Source: Mastigocoleus sp. MO_188.B34 (GTDB lineage Bacteria; Cyanobacteriota; Cyanobacteriia; Cyanobacteriales; Nostocaceae). From it: DNA of 59,682 bases. Positions 18,619 through 28,344 of this stretch are shown piece after piece. The translations under genes and the position numbers were made by a program. The notes under the pieces were generated by a model, which was not told where the DNA came from, made no database searches, and worked only from the letters and a program-made list of their open reading frames with translations. Location of the stretch: the NCBI RefSeq assembly GCF_030065675.1, contig NZ_JASJDK010000044.1:1-59682 (forward strand). The letters are read 5' to 3'. The first letter of the stretch is position 1. The number at the start of each line of letters is the position of its first letter.

Positions 18619-20454
18619 ATGGCGCTCATAGTTCAAAAGTACGGTGGCACTTCCGTTGGCTCTGTGGAACGTATTCAGGTTGTAGCACAGCGCGTTCGCG
18701 AAAGAGTTAAGACTGGAAACTCTTTGATTGTCGTAGTTTCGGCAATGGGTAAAACCACTGATGGACTGGTAAAATTAGCGCGAGAAATTACCGAAAATCC
18801 CAGCCATCGGGAAATGGATATGTTGCTTTCAACTGGAGAGCAAGTATCTATTGCTTTGGTAACTATGGCGTTGCAAGAGTTAGGGCAGCCAGCAATTTCA
18901 TTGACTGGTGCTCAAGTTGGAATTATGACGGAAGCTGCGCATACGCGTGCCCGGATCTTGAATATTGCTACAGAACGAATCGAACAACATATAAATGAAG
19001 GTAAAGTTGTAGTTGTTGCAGGTTTTCAGGGAATTTCTAACAGTGAAAATTTGGAAATCACAACTTTGGGACGAGGTGGTTCTGACACATCCGCAGTAGC
19101 ATTAGCAGCCGCACTACAAGCAAATCGATGTGAGATTTATACTGATGTTCCGGGAATTTTAACTACCGATCCTCGTTTGGTACCCCAAGCCCAACTAATG
19201 GATGAAATTACCTGTAACGAAATGTTAGAACTTGCCAGTTTGGGGGCAAAGGTGTTACATCCAAGGGCTGTAGAAATTGCTCGTAATTACGGCGTTCCTT
19301 TAGTGGTCAGGTCGAGTTGGACAAACGATCCCGGTACTTATATCTCTGCACCAAAGCAGGAAGATCGTTCTCTAGTTAATCTAGAAATTGCCCGTCCAGT
19401 TGATACTGTAGAATTCGATACCAATCAAGCTAAGGTTTCCCTACTACGAGTACCTGATAAGCCAGGAGTTGCAGCCCGTTTATTTGGAGAAATCGCTCGT
19501 CAGGATGTTGATGTCGATTTAATTATTCAATCAATTCATGAAGGTAATTCAAATGATATTGCCTTCACTGTGATGACGCCAATCCTTAAGAAAGCAGAAG
19601 CCGTTGCAGAAGCGATCGCACCTGTATTGCGTTCGACCCAACCCGATAGTCAGGGAACTGACGAAAACTCGGGAATGGGAGAAGCAGAGGTGATGGTAAA
19701 ACAAAACATTGCTAAAGTCAGCATTGTTGGGGCTGGGATGATTGGACGTCCGGGAGTCGCAGCAAAAATGTTTGCAACCCTTGCAGAAGCTGGGGTAAAT
19801 GTTCAGATGATATCTACCTCTGAGATTAAGGTTAGTTGCGTTGTAGATGAAGAAGACTGTGACAAGGCTGTTAGTGCACTTTGCAATACCTTTGAAATAT
19901 CCACTTCTCCACGTTCCCAGAGTATTCCCACAACTCCAAATTCCTATCCTCCCGTACGAGGTGTAGCTTTAGATGCAAAACAAGCGCAGTTGGCGATTCG
20001 TCACGTACCGGATCGTCCGGGAATGGCTAAAAAGATTTTTGGCTTGTTAGCAGAAAATAATATCAGCGTAGATATGATTATTCAGTCCCAACGCTGTCAT
20101 GTGATTGATGGTGTTCCCAAACGCGACGTAGCTTTTACGGTTTGTCGTACGGATGCTGAAGCTGCACTAAACATGCTCAAAGATGTTGCAGATGAGTATG
20201 GTTGGGGTGAAGTAGTTTTAGACCGAGCGATCGCTAAAGTCAGCGTTGTGGGTGCGGGAATGTTGGGACAACCGGGTATTGCTGCAAAGATGTTTGAATC
20301 ATTAGCGCGGAACAATATTAATATTCAAATGATTTCAACTTCAGAGATCAAGATTAGTTGTGTAGTTGCAGAAGATGAAGGTGTGCAAGCTTTACAGGTT
20401 ATCCATGAAGCCTTTGGGCTTTCTGGTAGTGAAGAGTTTGTGGTTCCTGCATAA
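18619..20454 (+). CDS. lysC: Aspartate kinase with four ACT domains
   Basis: 611 residues. The kinase domain (about 1-245) opens with VQKYGGTSVGSVERI and contains TLGRGGSDTSAVALAAAL and YTDVPGILTTDPR. Two pairs of ACT domains follow: VSLLRVPDKPGVAARLFGE, then VSIVGAGMIGRPGVAAKMF, AIRHVPDRPGMAKKIFG and VSVVGAGMLGQPGIAAKMF. This doubled ACT layout is typical of cyanobacterial aspartate kinases, which phosphorylate aspartate at the head of the lysine, threonine and methionine pathway. Lysine and threonine feedback through the ACT domains is expected from the family. It is monocistronic and followed by a palindromic repeat. Confidence 0.96.
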   Translation: MALIVQKYGGTSVGSVERIQVVAQRVRERVKTGNSLIVVVSAMGKTTDGLVKLAREITENPSHREMDMLLSTGEQVSIALVTMALQELGQPAISLTGAQVGIMTEAAHTRARILNIATERIEQHINEGKVVVVAGFQGISNSENLEITTLGRGGSDTSAVALAAALQANRCEIYTDVPGILTTDPRLVPQAQLMDEITCNEMLELASLGAKVLHPRAVEIARNYGVPLVVRSSWTNDPGTYISAPKQEDRSLVNLEIARPVDTVEFDTNQAKVSLLRVPDKPGVAARLFGEIARQDVDVDLIIQSIHEGNSNDIAFTVMTPILKKAEAVAEAIAPVLRSTQPDSQGTDENSGMGEAEVMVKQNIAKVSIVGAGMIGRPGVAAKMFATLAEAGVNVQMISTSEIKVSCVVDEEDCDKAVSALCNTFEISTSPRSQSIPTTPNSYPPVRGVALDAKQAQLAIRHVPDRPGMAKKIFGLLAENNISVDMIIQSQRCHVIDGVPKRDVAFTVCRTDAEAALNMLKDVADEYGWGEVVLDRAIAKVSVVGAGMLGQPGIAAKMFESLARNNINIQMISTSEIKISCVVAEDEGVQALQVIHEAFGLSGSEEFVVPA

Positions 20455-20497
20455 GTAGTAGATATTTTCCTTGCGAACTTTTTTAATACCTAAATAT

Positions 20498-20528
20498 TGT
20501 AGAGACGTAGCATTACTACGTCTCTACA
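20498..20528. repeat. Dispersed palindromic repeat, copy 3
   Basis: 31-base palindrome with arms TGTAGAGACGTAG and CTACGTCTCTACA around CATTA, 44 bases after the lysC stop. It matches copies at 1664-1693 and 4769-4799. Confidence 0.85.
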
Positions 20529-20636
20529 GTCATTTGGAAGTGGTTAAATTTTTGGTGCGATCATATTTCCAATTTATTTTATAGCGTCGCAATAAATGAG
20601 TTCTCAGATGATGGGTTTGGATTGCAACATTAGCTA

Positions 20637-21056
20637 TTAATCGATTAAATTGCGATATCCCCACAGGGGATGCGCGAAGCGATCGCGTAAATATTCAATA
20701 ACTTTCCTAGCTGCAGCAGTACATTTTTTGAGATCTTTATAATTCAACCACGCAATCTCTTCAATTTCAGAACTAGGAACAATCTCACCAACATAGTCAG
20801 CTTGAGAACATTTCATCCTCACTTGCATAGGTTCTGAATAACCATGAGCTAATTCTTGGACAACTGTAACTTCAGCCAAAGTTTGTCGAATTAGAGCTAC
20901 ATTCAATTCTTCTTGAATTTCTCGAAATAATCCATCCCAGTCAGACTCACCATCTTCTCGTTTTCCTCCTGGCATATAAAAGACATCTTTACCGCGCGTT
21001 TTCGTACATAAAACCTGTCTATCTTTGATACAGATCCAGACCAGGGCATAAATCAT
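20637..21056 (-). CDS. Nudix hydrolase
   Basis: 139 residues. The Nudix box is GKREDGESDWDGLFREIQEE followed by LNV, matching Gx5Ex7REUxEExGU except that the last Gly is Asn. It should hydrolyse a nucleoside diphosphate linked to another moiety. The substrate cannot be predicted. The C-terminus (FAHPLWGYRNLID) lacks extra domains. It is convergent with lysC and stands alone. Confidence 0.85.
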   Translation of the reverse strand: MIYALVWICIKDRQVLCTKTRGKDVFYMPGGKREDGESDWDGLFREIQEELNVALIRQTLAEVTVVQELAHGYSEPMQVRMKCSQADYVGEIVPSSEIEEIAWLNYKDLKKCTAAARKVIEYLRDRFAHPLWGYRNLID

Positions 21057-21270
21057 AATAATAAAAATCTTATCTTGACATTTATCGTTTTATTTAGCAT
21101 GTATGAGTATGTGAGCTGAAATAATAAGAGTAACAACAAATACATTTATTACAAACAACGGTATACAAACCATGTTTATTTTGATTTGATTGATTTGAAT
21201 CCACTCCAATTAAATAGAGGACTACGCAGGCGATTCTGTTCGAGAACTGTAACTTTATAGGATGGAAACT

Positions 21271-21735
21271 ATGTCACAAGAATTTAACAAAATGGAAGTT
21301 TTGTCAGTAGAAAGCGCACAAGTAGAAATGCTAGTTGGTAATGCGATCGCATACTGTCATCGTCCAACAAATGAAATTTTTGTTGATTTAGATCATTTTG
21401 TAGAAATGATGGGAGTTGGTTTCTCACCAACATTTGAGAAAGTCAAAGTTTATTTGGTTAAACCTGAAAATGGAGAATTTAAAGGTCAAACCAGAAGAGT
21501 AATAAAAGCACAAGAAGTTACGCGAATACTGAAAATTGCCGAAAAGCAAGGGGATGATGTCGCAAAAAAATTTCGTAATAATCTGCTTTCACAAGGAATG
21601 AAAAGAATTGGAATTGAGGATGCAATTTTAATTGATGGGTATCTCATCCCCAGGGATAAAAATGGGAATTTAATGTCAGAGTTCGCGATTGAAATTCCTC
21701 CAGAAGTACTTGAAAATTTTGATTTCAACAATTGA
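21271..21735 (+). CDS. Conserved hypothetical protein (cyanobacterial)
   Basis: About 154 residues, soluble, not recognised. I start at the ATG at 21271 because AGGA lies eight bases upstream; an in-frame ATG at 21262 would add three residues. The N-terminal part is mixed alpha/beta (VGNAIAYCHRPTNEIFVDLDHF). The middle (TRRVIKAQEVTRILKIAEKQ) is helical and basic. The C-terminus is acidic. There are no cysteine pairs, membrane segments or catalytic motifs. Normal codon use and a good ribosome site argue for a real gene. Confidence 0.6.
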   Translation: MSQEFNKMEVLSVESAQVEMLVGNAIAYCHRPTNEIFVDLDHFVEMMGVGFSPTFEKVKVYLVKPENGEFKGQTRRVIKAQEVTRILKIAEKQGDDVAKKFRNNLLSQGMKRIGIEDAILIDGYLIPRDKNGNLMSEFAIEIPPEVLENFDFNN

Positions 21736-22117
21736 AGGTGTTGATTAGATACATTTCTACTAGCGATAAATTAGAAAATTTGAGCATAACTGAGTTCTGC
21801 AACACCAACAATGTTATTGCTCAGATCTCATTTAATTCACACAGCTTCTGTGATTAATGTGAAGGTTTACTACTATTCGCTATGGGATTGTTATTTTACA
21901 ACAACTTATCTTATCCGTAGCTTAAAAAATGTTACTGAAATAGTATATAAAATAACAGCAAAATATAAAGATCAAAAACTTAAAGATATTCCTCTTTTGA
22001 GGGCTTTAGTAGGTGCGAGAACTATAACCATTCTTACTCTCTGAGCAGCTAAAGTACATCTTTTTATATCTGCATAATTCAAGTAAAGAATCTCAAATAT
22101 TTTGAGTTTTGCAAAAT
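21736..22117. other. Intergenic region between convergent genes
   Basis: 382 bases. A 77-codon frame at 21811-22044 has no recognisable features and a hydrophobic/basic composition typical of chance frames. I see no clear terminator. Confidence 0.5.
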
Positions 22118-23050
22118 CTACCAATCATCTCCAGCACCAGCACCACCACTATCACCACCGCCAAAGTCACTACTGTCTGAGCTACTACTGTAATCGCTAC
22201 TGCTGGAACTACTGTAATCGCTACTACTAGAACTACTGTAACTGCTACTGCTGGAACTACTGTAACTGCTACCGCTGTAATTATTACTATAATTTCGTAA
22301 TTTTTTTAACATAAAAGAATTAAGATTTGTTTTGATGATTCCCCTCCATTCAAGAAGCATTATTATGATTATTATGAATATGCTTATAGGCAAAAGCACA
22401 GGTAATAATGACAATAAAAAGGCAATTATCATTAATAAAAACATAGGCAATAATACTAAAAAAATCACAAAGTCTGGATGTTCTGTTTCCGAACTAACAG
22501 CAGTTTGTGTTTGTGTAGCCTTTGTCTCCAACTCTTTAATCAATGACTTTGTACCAGCTAGTATTCCCGCTTCAAATTTCCCTTTTTTAAACTTTGGTGT
22601 TACCTGTTTGCGAATAATACTACCAACCAAAGCATCTGGCAAAATTTCTTCTACTCCATAACCAGTCTCAATTTCTGTGCGGCGATCGCCTTTTGAAACT
22701 AAAAATAAAATCCCGTTATCTTTACCTTTTTTACCAATACCCCAAGTGTTAAATAACTCGGTCGTAAATGCTTTGGGTGTGGAGGAAGGTTTAGTTGTTG
22801 GTACTGTGACAACTGTAATTTCTGTACCGTTTTCTTGTTCTAAGTTAGAAATCATTTGATTGATTTGGGCTTCTGCTTCTGGGGAGAGCATATCAACCAT
22901 ATCTGTTACCCAACCACTATTTTTTTGGCGAGGGTTTGGAACTTCCTGTACTGTTAGAGCATGGGTGGGGATATTGCTAAGTATTAAAGAAATAGACAGA
23001 CTGGACGCAAATATAATTATTTGAGAATGGCGAGAAAGTTGTTTTTTCAT
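22118..23050 (-). CDS. TPM-domain (YgcG-type) membrane protein with Ser-rich tail
   Basis: 310 residues. A signal peptide (about 1-32) precedes a TPM domain: VTDMVDMLSPEAEAQINQM, TEITVVTVPTT, WGIGKKGKDNGILFLVSKGD, and RRTEIETGYGVEEILPDALVG. Two adjacent hydrophobic stretches (about 195-240) anchor it, and the rest is a low-complexity tail of repeated SSSSSDYSS units ending GGGDSGGAGAGDDW. TPM proteins have been linked to photosystem II repair (TLP18.3) and phosphatase activity, though this YgcG-like form is usually paired with LemA, as here. The DNA behind the Ser repeats is itself repetitive and may slip. Confidence 0.85.
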   Translation of the reverse strand: MKKQLSRHSQIIIFASSLSISLILSNIPTHALTVQEVPNPRQKNSGWVTDMVDMLSPEAEAQINQMISNLEQENGTEITVVTVPTTKPSSTPKAFTTELFNTWGIGKKGKDNGILFLVSKGDRRTEIETGYGVEEILPDALVGSIIRKQVTPKFKKGKFEAGILAGTKSLIKELETKATQTQTAVSSETEHPDFVIFLVLLPMFLLMIIAFLLSLLPVLLPISIFIIIIIMLLEWRGIIKTNLNSFMLKKLRNYSNNYSGSSYSSSSSSSYSSSSSSDYSSSSSSDYSSSSDSSDFGGGDSGGAGAGDDW

Positions 23051-23100
23051 TCTTTTTTATATATTTTCAATTGATTTATTTATTTCGGTATATCTGTTAT

Positions 23101-23853
23101 TCAATTTTTACTATTGTTTGTTTGAAAAAAAGACTTTGGTTGAAAGCCTAGAATTTTAGCTGCTAAAACATTTGGAAAACTGTTTAATGATTGGTTATAT
23201 GCACTAACTGCTTCGTTGTAACGCTTTCTCTCAGTCGTAATACGATTTTCTGTACCAGCAATTTCATATTGAAGATTAATAAATATTTCGCTAGATTGCA
23301 GTTTGGAATTTGCTGTTGTACCAGCAATAAATTGCTCAATCGCTTTTAACATTGATGAATTGGCTGCGATTTTTTCTTTCGTAGAACTTGCTTGGAGGTA
23401 TGTCTGTCTGGCTTCAACAAGGGAACGAATTATACCCTCTTCGTGTTTAGTGTAGGTTTTAGCAATATTCGTTAAATTAGGAATCAAGTCAGCACGACGC
23501 TGCATTTGATTTTCTACTTGTGCCCATTTAGCATCAACTCTAGTTGCAGTATTACTGAGAAAGTTATATGTATTACCCAACCAGGCTATAAATACAGCAG
23601 CAGTAATTGATAGCATCACCAATCGCTGTTTATTTTTTTGTTTTTGCTGTATTTGTTTTTGTTGTTCTTGTTTTTGTTTTACTTGTATATCTTTTACGGC
23701 TTGCTTGATTACTTCAGAAGGAATTTTGACTTCTGTTCCGGCTTGAATAAGTTCCTCTAAGGAATAGCTTTGAGATTTTTCATGTACAAGCTGTGATGCT
23801 CTCTCAAATACTTCTTTAGCTATATCCTCGGAAATTTTATTATCCTCATTCAT
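23101..23853 (-). CDS. LemA family protein
   Basis: 250 residues. Residues 1-75 are a charged, Gln-rich helical region (KQKQEQQKQIQQKQKNK). One transmembrane helix follows (about 78-97), then the LemA fold: VDAKWAQVENQMQRRADLIPNLTN, VEARQTYLQAS and ENRITTERKRYNEAVSAYN, ending NVLAAKILGFQPKSFF. LemA proteins are four-helix membrane-bound proteins of unclear molecular role. The N-terminal extension before the helix is longer than usual. It lies 50 bases upstream of the TPM gene on the same strand, a common two-gene operon. Confidence 0.88.
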   Translation of the reverse strand: MNEDNKISEDIAKEVFERASQLVHEKSQSYSLEELIQAGTEVKIPSEVIKQAVKDIQVKQKQEQQKQIQQKQKNKQRLVMLSITAAVFIAWLGNTYNFLSNTATRVDAKWAQVENQMQRRADLIPNLTNIAKTYTKHEEGIIRSLVEARQTYLQASSTKEKIAANSSMLKAIEQFIAGTTANSKLQSSEIFINLQYEIAGTENRITTERKRYNEAVSAYNQSLNSFPNVLAAKILGFQPKSFFQTNNSKN

Positions 23854-24120
23854 CTTAGATTTGACCGTAACCTCAGCCTCTAATTTAACTTCAGCTTCAG
23901 AAAATCAACAAAGCATATATACGTAAATAAAATATGAATCAAAGAAAAAAATGGTATGATTATGCAATTTAAAAAAGAATATGCAATCCAAAAAAGAACC
24001 CTCTAACCTATATCTCCTTGCTTTAAAAAGTGGTGCGTAAAATTTGATGATTTATTTCAAGTCAAAGGGCAAAAAAACATCGATACTGATGTAAGGAGTT
24101 CGCAATCGCTAATTGAGTAA

Positions 24121-25221
24121 ATGACTGATATTGCAATCATTGGTGCAGGAATAGCCGGTTTAGTATGCGCTCAACAATTAACTCAAGCCGGATATTCTGT
24201 TGTAGTGGTAGAAAAATCTCGTGGTTTGGGGGGAAGAGTTGCAACTCGTCGTCTACATGATACCCGTGCAGACCACGGAGCTTGTTACCTCAAACCCAAA
24301 GGAGAATTACTCCAAGGTTTTGTGAAATTACTATCTCAACATAATGTTGTTGAAGTTTGGACTGATACTTATTACGAACTTTCAGTCAATTCCCATTTAC
24401 CAATCAAAAAATCCGGCTCTCCTTGTTACACTGCACCTACAGGAATGAGCGCGATCGCAAAATTTCTGGCACAAGATTTAGATATTTTGCTCAATCAACG
24501 GGTCACTAAAATCGATCTAACACCTGAAAATATATGGCGTCTTAGTTGCGTTTCCAGTAATACTTCATCATCTAATAATGATTCTGAGAATAAGGAAATA
24601 ACTGCAAAAGCTTTAGTTATTGCAATTCCTGCACCTCAAGCCACAATGCTTTTGGAACCTTTAGAAAACAGCATAATTAAGTCTGCTTTCCTCAATCAAC
24701 TACGTTCGGTTGATTTTCACCCTTGTATAAGTGTGATGGTTGGTTATTCTTCAGTGTTTGATACTAAAATACCGGAGTGGAAAGCTCTTAACTTTAGCGA
24801 AAATAATATCCTGGCTTGGATCGGCTTTGATAGTAGCAAACGTCATCAATCTCATCAACCTGTATTTGTAGTTCAAAGTAGCTCTGAATTTGCTCAAATC
24901 CACCTAGAAACAGAGGAATTACAAGCAGTTGGGGAAGAAATGTTGCAAAGTGCAAGCGAATCGTTAATGCTGGAAACACTCAAAACCCCGGAATGGATGC
25001 AAGTACATCGTTGGCGTTATGCTTTTCCACGTCATCCTTTATCAGAAAAGTGTCTATCAGCACAAACTATTTTACCTTTGGTCTGTTGTGGTGATTGGTG
25101 TGGTGGTAATTTAATTGGAGGTGCTATGGATTCGGGATTAGCAGCTGCAAAGGATATTAATACTCGACTAGAACAAAAAGTACTTTTGGATAGTTTTTTG
25201 GAAAATCCTAAATTTTGGTAA
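24121..25221 (+). CDS. FAD/NAD(P)-binding amine-oxidase-like (renalase-type) oxidoreductase
   Basis: 366 residues. The N-terminal dinucleotide fold is IAIIGAGIAGLVCAQQLTQAG with the second FAD motif EKSRGLGGRVATRR. RADHGACYLKP and PTGMSAIAKFLAQDL are typical of the renalase-like branch, and the C-terminal FAD contact is VCCGDWCGGNLIGGAMDSG. It is a cytosolic flavoprotein. Renalases oxidise off-pathway NAD(P)H isomers, and this may do likewise, but substrate specificity cannot be read off. It is not obviously co-transcribed with its neighbours. Confidence 0.83.
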   Translation: MTDIAIIGAGIAGLVCAQQLTQAGYSVVVVEKSRGLGGRVATRRLHDTRADHGACYLKPKGELLQGFVKLLSQHNVVEVWTDTYYELSVNSHLPIKKSGSPCYTAPTGMSAIAKFLAQDLDILLNQRVTKIDLTPENIWRLSCVSSNTSSSNNDSENKEITAKALVIAIPAPQATMLLEPLENSIIKSAFLNQLRSVDFHPCISVMVGYSSVFDTKIPEWKALNFSENNILAWIGFDSSKRHQSHQPVFVVQSSSEFAQIHLETEELQAVGEEMLQSASESLMLETLKTPEWMQVHRWRYAFPRHPLSEKCLSAQTILPLVCCGDWCGGNLIGGAMDSGLAAAKDINTRLEQKVLLDSFLENPKFW

Positions 25222-25386
25222 TTGGTAGTGAGTAATGAGTAATGAGTAATGAATAACTGATAACTTTAGCCTGCAAGGGCGTGCGTGGCGTTAGCCATAA
25301 ACTGGTAACTAGTAACAAATGTTGCACACTTGTATTGGCTCGATCTGCACTGGGATATATATTTATAAAAAATCCAATATTTATTT

Positions 25387-26532
25387 GTGAAACATCTGTT
25401 TTGCAAAATACACCTTAATAAACCAGATAAAACTTTGAATAACCCGACCGAAATTGCCAATCAATTTAAACACCAAGGTAAAGTTATCGATGTCCGAGAG
25501 TTTGGACATGGTAACATCAACGGTACTTACCTTGTCACTTTGGATTCTTTAGAAGATAAGCATTTGATTTTGCAACGGGTTAATACCAATGTGTTTCGTC
25601 AACCACAATTGGTAATGCAGAACATGAGTATTTTTAGTAATCATGTTCGCCAACGTTTGCAAAGTGATTCAAAGAACCTCAATCGTCGTTGGGAAGTACC
25701 GCAGGTATTTTTAACAAAGGATAATCGAGATTACTTCATTGATACTGATGGATCGTTTTGGCGAGCAATTAGTTTTATAGAAGCAGGTACAACCTTTGAC
25801 ATCATCAAAGACGATCAACACGCTTACGAAGTTGGTTATGCTTTGGGAATGTTTCACAATCTTATTAATGACTTACCCACTGAAAAATTAGCCGATACTC
25901 TTCCAGGTTTTCATGTTACTCCCAGTTATCTGCAACAGTATCATCTTGTCGTAAACCAAAACCCTGCACCAAAATCCCCTGAAGTTGAATATTGTTTGGA
26001 ATTTGTGCGGGATCGCCAAAGTTGGGCGCATGTCTTAGAAAATGCTTTAGAACAAGGACATCTGTTTTTGCGTCCGATTCACGGCGATCCTAAGGTTAAT
26101 AATGTCATGATAGATACTACAACAGGGCAAGCGATCAGTGTCATTGATCTCGATACCGTCAAACCCGGACTAGTTCATTATGATATTGGTGACTGTCTCC
26201 GCTCTGGATGCAATCCCTTGGGAGAAGAAACGACAGAGTGGCAATCAGTAGTATTTGATACTGTTATTTGTAAATCGATTTTGCAGGGATACCTTTCAGT
26301 TGCGAAGGTTTTTCTCACCAAAAAAGATTACGAATACATATACGATGGAATTCGCCTCATTGCATTCGAGTTAGGACTACGATTTTTCACAGATTATTTA
26401 GTAGGTAATGTTTACTTCAAAGTCAAATATCCAGAACATAACCTTGCTAGAGCCTTAGTGCAGTTTAAGTTAACTGAGAGTATTGAATCTCAGGAAGCAG
26501 ATATTCGTGCAATTATCGGAGAAATGGGATGA
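25387..26532 (+). CDS. Phosphotransferase-family (APH fold) small-molecule kinase, NahK-like
   Basis: 381 residues, GTG start with a weak ribosome site; the in-frame TTG at 25435 is an alternative. The fold is that of aminoglycoside/choline kinases: FGHGNINGTYLV (nucleotide loop), LILQRVN (lysine region), the catalytic HGDPKVNNVMID and metal-binding VIDLDTVKPGLVHYDIGD. The last two segments resemble N-acetylhexosamine 1-kinase (NahK) more than antibiotic kinases, so a sugar or amino-sugar kinase is plausible. It overlaps the next gene by four bases (ATGA), showing translational coupling. Confidence 0.78.
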   Translation: MKHLFCKIHLNKPDKTLNNPTEIANQFKHQGKVIDVREFGHGNINGTYLVTLDSLEDKHLILQRVNTNVFRQPQLVMQNMSIFSNHVRQRLQSDSKNLNRRWEVPQVFLTKDNRDYFIDTDGSFWRAISFIEAGTTFDIIKDDQHAYEVGYALGMFHNLINDLPTEKLADTLPGFHVTPSYLQQYHLVVNQNPAPKSPEVEYCLEFVRDRQSWAHVLENALEQGHLFLRPIHGDPKVNNVMIDTTTGQAISVIDLDTVKPGLVHYDIGDCLRSGCNPLGEETTEWQSVVFDTVICKSILQGYLSVAKVFLTKKDYEYIYDGIRLIAFELGLRFFTDYLVGNVYFKVKYPEHNLARALVQFKLTESIESQEADIRAIIGEMG

Positions 26533-27086
26533 TTAAAAATCAAGAAGAAATAAAAGAACAAAATTTTTCTTTACGAGCATTCCCAAACAGTTTAACCCCA
26601 GATTTACAAATTACAGGTAGTGTAGCCCGCAGTAATAATATACTGACTATTAGTTTCGTGCTCCAAGGGGACTTAAACAATATCCACATTCCCAAAGCTG
26701 CAGATATCCCCAACCGTAAAAACGAACTCTGGGAAGAAACATGTTTTGAATTTTTCTTGGGAGTTAATGGTTCTCCCCGTTACTGGGAATTTAATCTTTC
26801 TCCATCAGGACACTGGAATGTCTACAAATTTGACAACTACCGTCAAGGGATGCAGGAAGAAACCGCGATACAATTACTTCCTTTTGATATCCAACATCAA
26901 CCTAATTCTTTGCAATTAATGCTGGAATTATATTTAGGTCAAATCATTACAGCAGAACAAGATTTAGATCTTGCGATTACAACGGTTATCAAAGACAAAG
27001 ATGGAAAAATAACTTATTGGGCTTTGAAGCATTGTGGGGAGCAAGCAGATTTTCATTTACGAGACAGTTTTGTGATTGGACGATAG
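26529..27086 (+). CDS. DOMON-like domain protein
   Basis: 185 residues. The sequence (SLRAFPNSLTPDLQITGSV, RKNELWEETCFEFFLGVNG, YWEFNLSPSGHWNVYKFDNY) matches the DOMON-like family of bacterial proteins with a beta-sandwich resembling carbohydrate-binding modules. There is no signal peptide, so it should be cytosolic. Its start overlaps the stop of the NahK-like kinase gene, so both proteins are probably made together; a sugar-binding partner to a sugar kinase is a reasonable inference. Confidence 0.78.
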   Translation: MIKNQEEIKEQNFSLRAFPNSLTPDLQITGSVARSNNILTISFVLQGDLNNIHIPKAADIPNRKNELWEETCFEFFLGVNGSPRYWEFNLSPSGHWNVYKFDNYRQGMQEETAIQLLPFDIQHQPNSLQLMLELYLGQIITAEQDLDLAITTVIKDKDGKITYWALKHCGEQADFHLRDSFVIGR

Positions 27087-27099
27087 CCCAATAAAATAT

Positions 27100-28344
27100 T
27101 TATTTATTACCAAGATTGAGCAAGTAAGTTTGTAGTTCTCCTTGGTCGTTACCATTAACGTTAACAGTCAAAATATCAATAGAACCATTAAAACTCACTT
27201 TGAAACTATCGCTATTACTTCCCAAAACAACATCTTTGACTGTGCGATCGCTAGTATTAATAATTTCATCCCGATCTAAGACAAAGTCAACTATAAAATC
27301 GCGATCAAAGTCACCGGAAAGTACAAATTTATCCTTCCCCGTACCACCTATTAGGATATCGTCACCATTTTGACCATCGAGGATATCGTTACCAGCACCA
27401 CCATCGAGAATATCGTCATCATTTTCGGTGGGATGACCCTGAGTTTCACCAAGAAGTAAGTCATTACCACCTTGGCCGCGAATTATATCATTACCAGTAC
27501 CACCTTCGATGGTGTCATCACCTTTTTTACCTCGTAGATTATCCCCATCCGCACCACCAAAAATCTGATCTGCATTTTGAGAACCGATAATTAGATCGGA
27601 ACCATTACCACCATCAATATATGCAATATTTTTGAGTTCAATTTTAGAGAAATTCCATCTATCATTGCTACCGTCAGAACCATCCCGCAATACAGCAGTA
27701 CCACCAGGAAAATCAGAACCACCGTTCCCACCAGTACCATCAATGGCGATAATGGATGGAAACTTATTGGAATTAAATTTTTGGGGTAATTCAATATCTC
27801 CTGCTCCATCAGGGACTATGGTTACCCGCTCTGGTAGTCCAGGAACATTATCAAAATCCCCTGGGTTACCGTCGGAAACACCGAACGTAATATTACTTTG
27901 AATTAAAACTGTACCTTCGATAGTACCGTCACTTTTCCACAATTCACTTCTATTATTGAGACGATCCACAGTGAAGACTAAATGACCGTTATCTTCCATC
28001 AGATTAGAGAGATTTGTACCCGTTCTCGGATCGTATCCGAAAATACTGAAAGTTCCTTCTGCTGTACCATCAGTTTTATACAGATTGATACTTATATTGC
28101 CCGATGCTAGTTTGAAAAAGATATCACCACCGACAATAATAATTTCAGTCGGTGGAAAACTCATGCTGCCGAAATCTTCTAATAGAAATGTACCAGCTTC
28201 TGTACCGTCAGTTCTCCATAGTTTTGTATTGTTCCCGTTAGGATCAAAGGTAGTAAAAATCTGGCGACCGTCAATCTCACCCAGTAAATTAGGGTTAGGG
28301 AAATCACCCCCAGCAATAATATCTTCAAATAGTAATGGATTCAT
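27100..28344 (-). CDS. RTX calcium-binding protein with ELWxxDGT repeats
   Basis: 414 residues. The N-terminal half carries the ELWxxDGT-type units (LWRTDGTEAGTFL, LYKTDGTAEGTF, ELWKSDGTIEGTVL) found in large cyanobacterial surface proteins. The C-terminal half has RTX nonapeptides (GGADGDNLRG, GGTGNDIIRG, GGAGNDILDG) that fold as a calcium-loaded beta-roll, then VDFVLDRDEIINTSD. There is no N-terminal signal, which fits type I secretion from a C-terminal signal. It is much shorter than most ELWxxDGT proteins, so it may be a domesticated fragment. Its function is probably extracellular or adhesive. Confidence 0.82.
   Translation of the reverse strand: MNPLLFEDIIAGGDFPNPNLLGEIDGRQIFTTFDPNGNNTKLWRTDGTEAGTFLLEDFGSMSFPPTEIIIVGGDIFFKLASGNISINLYKTDGTAEGTFSIFGYDPRTGTNLSNLMEDNGHLVFTVDRLNNRSELWKSDGTIEGTVLIQSNITFGVSDGNPGDFDNVPGLPERVTIVPDGAGDIELPQKFNSNKFPSIIAIDGTGGNGGSDFPGGTAVLRDGSDGSNDRWNFSKIELKNIAYIDGGNGSDLIIGSQNADQIFGGADGDNLRGKKGDDTIEGGTGNDIIRGQGGNDLLLGETQGHPTENDDDILDGGAGNDILDGQNGDDILIGGTGKDKFVLSGDFDRDFIVDFVLDRDEIINTSDRTVKDVVLGSNSDSFKVSFNGSIDILTVNVNGNDQGELQTYLLNLGNK

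Noticed and set aside
21811-22044. 77-codon frame between convergent genes
   Set aside because: No recognisable features; composition fits noncoding AT-rich DNA.
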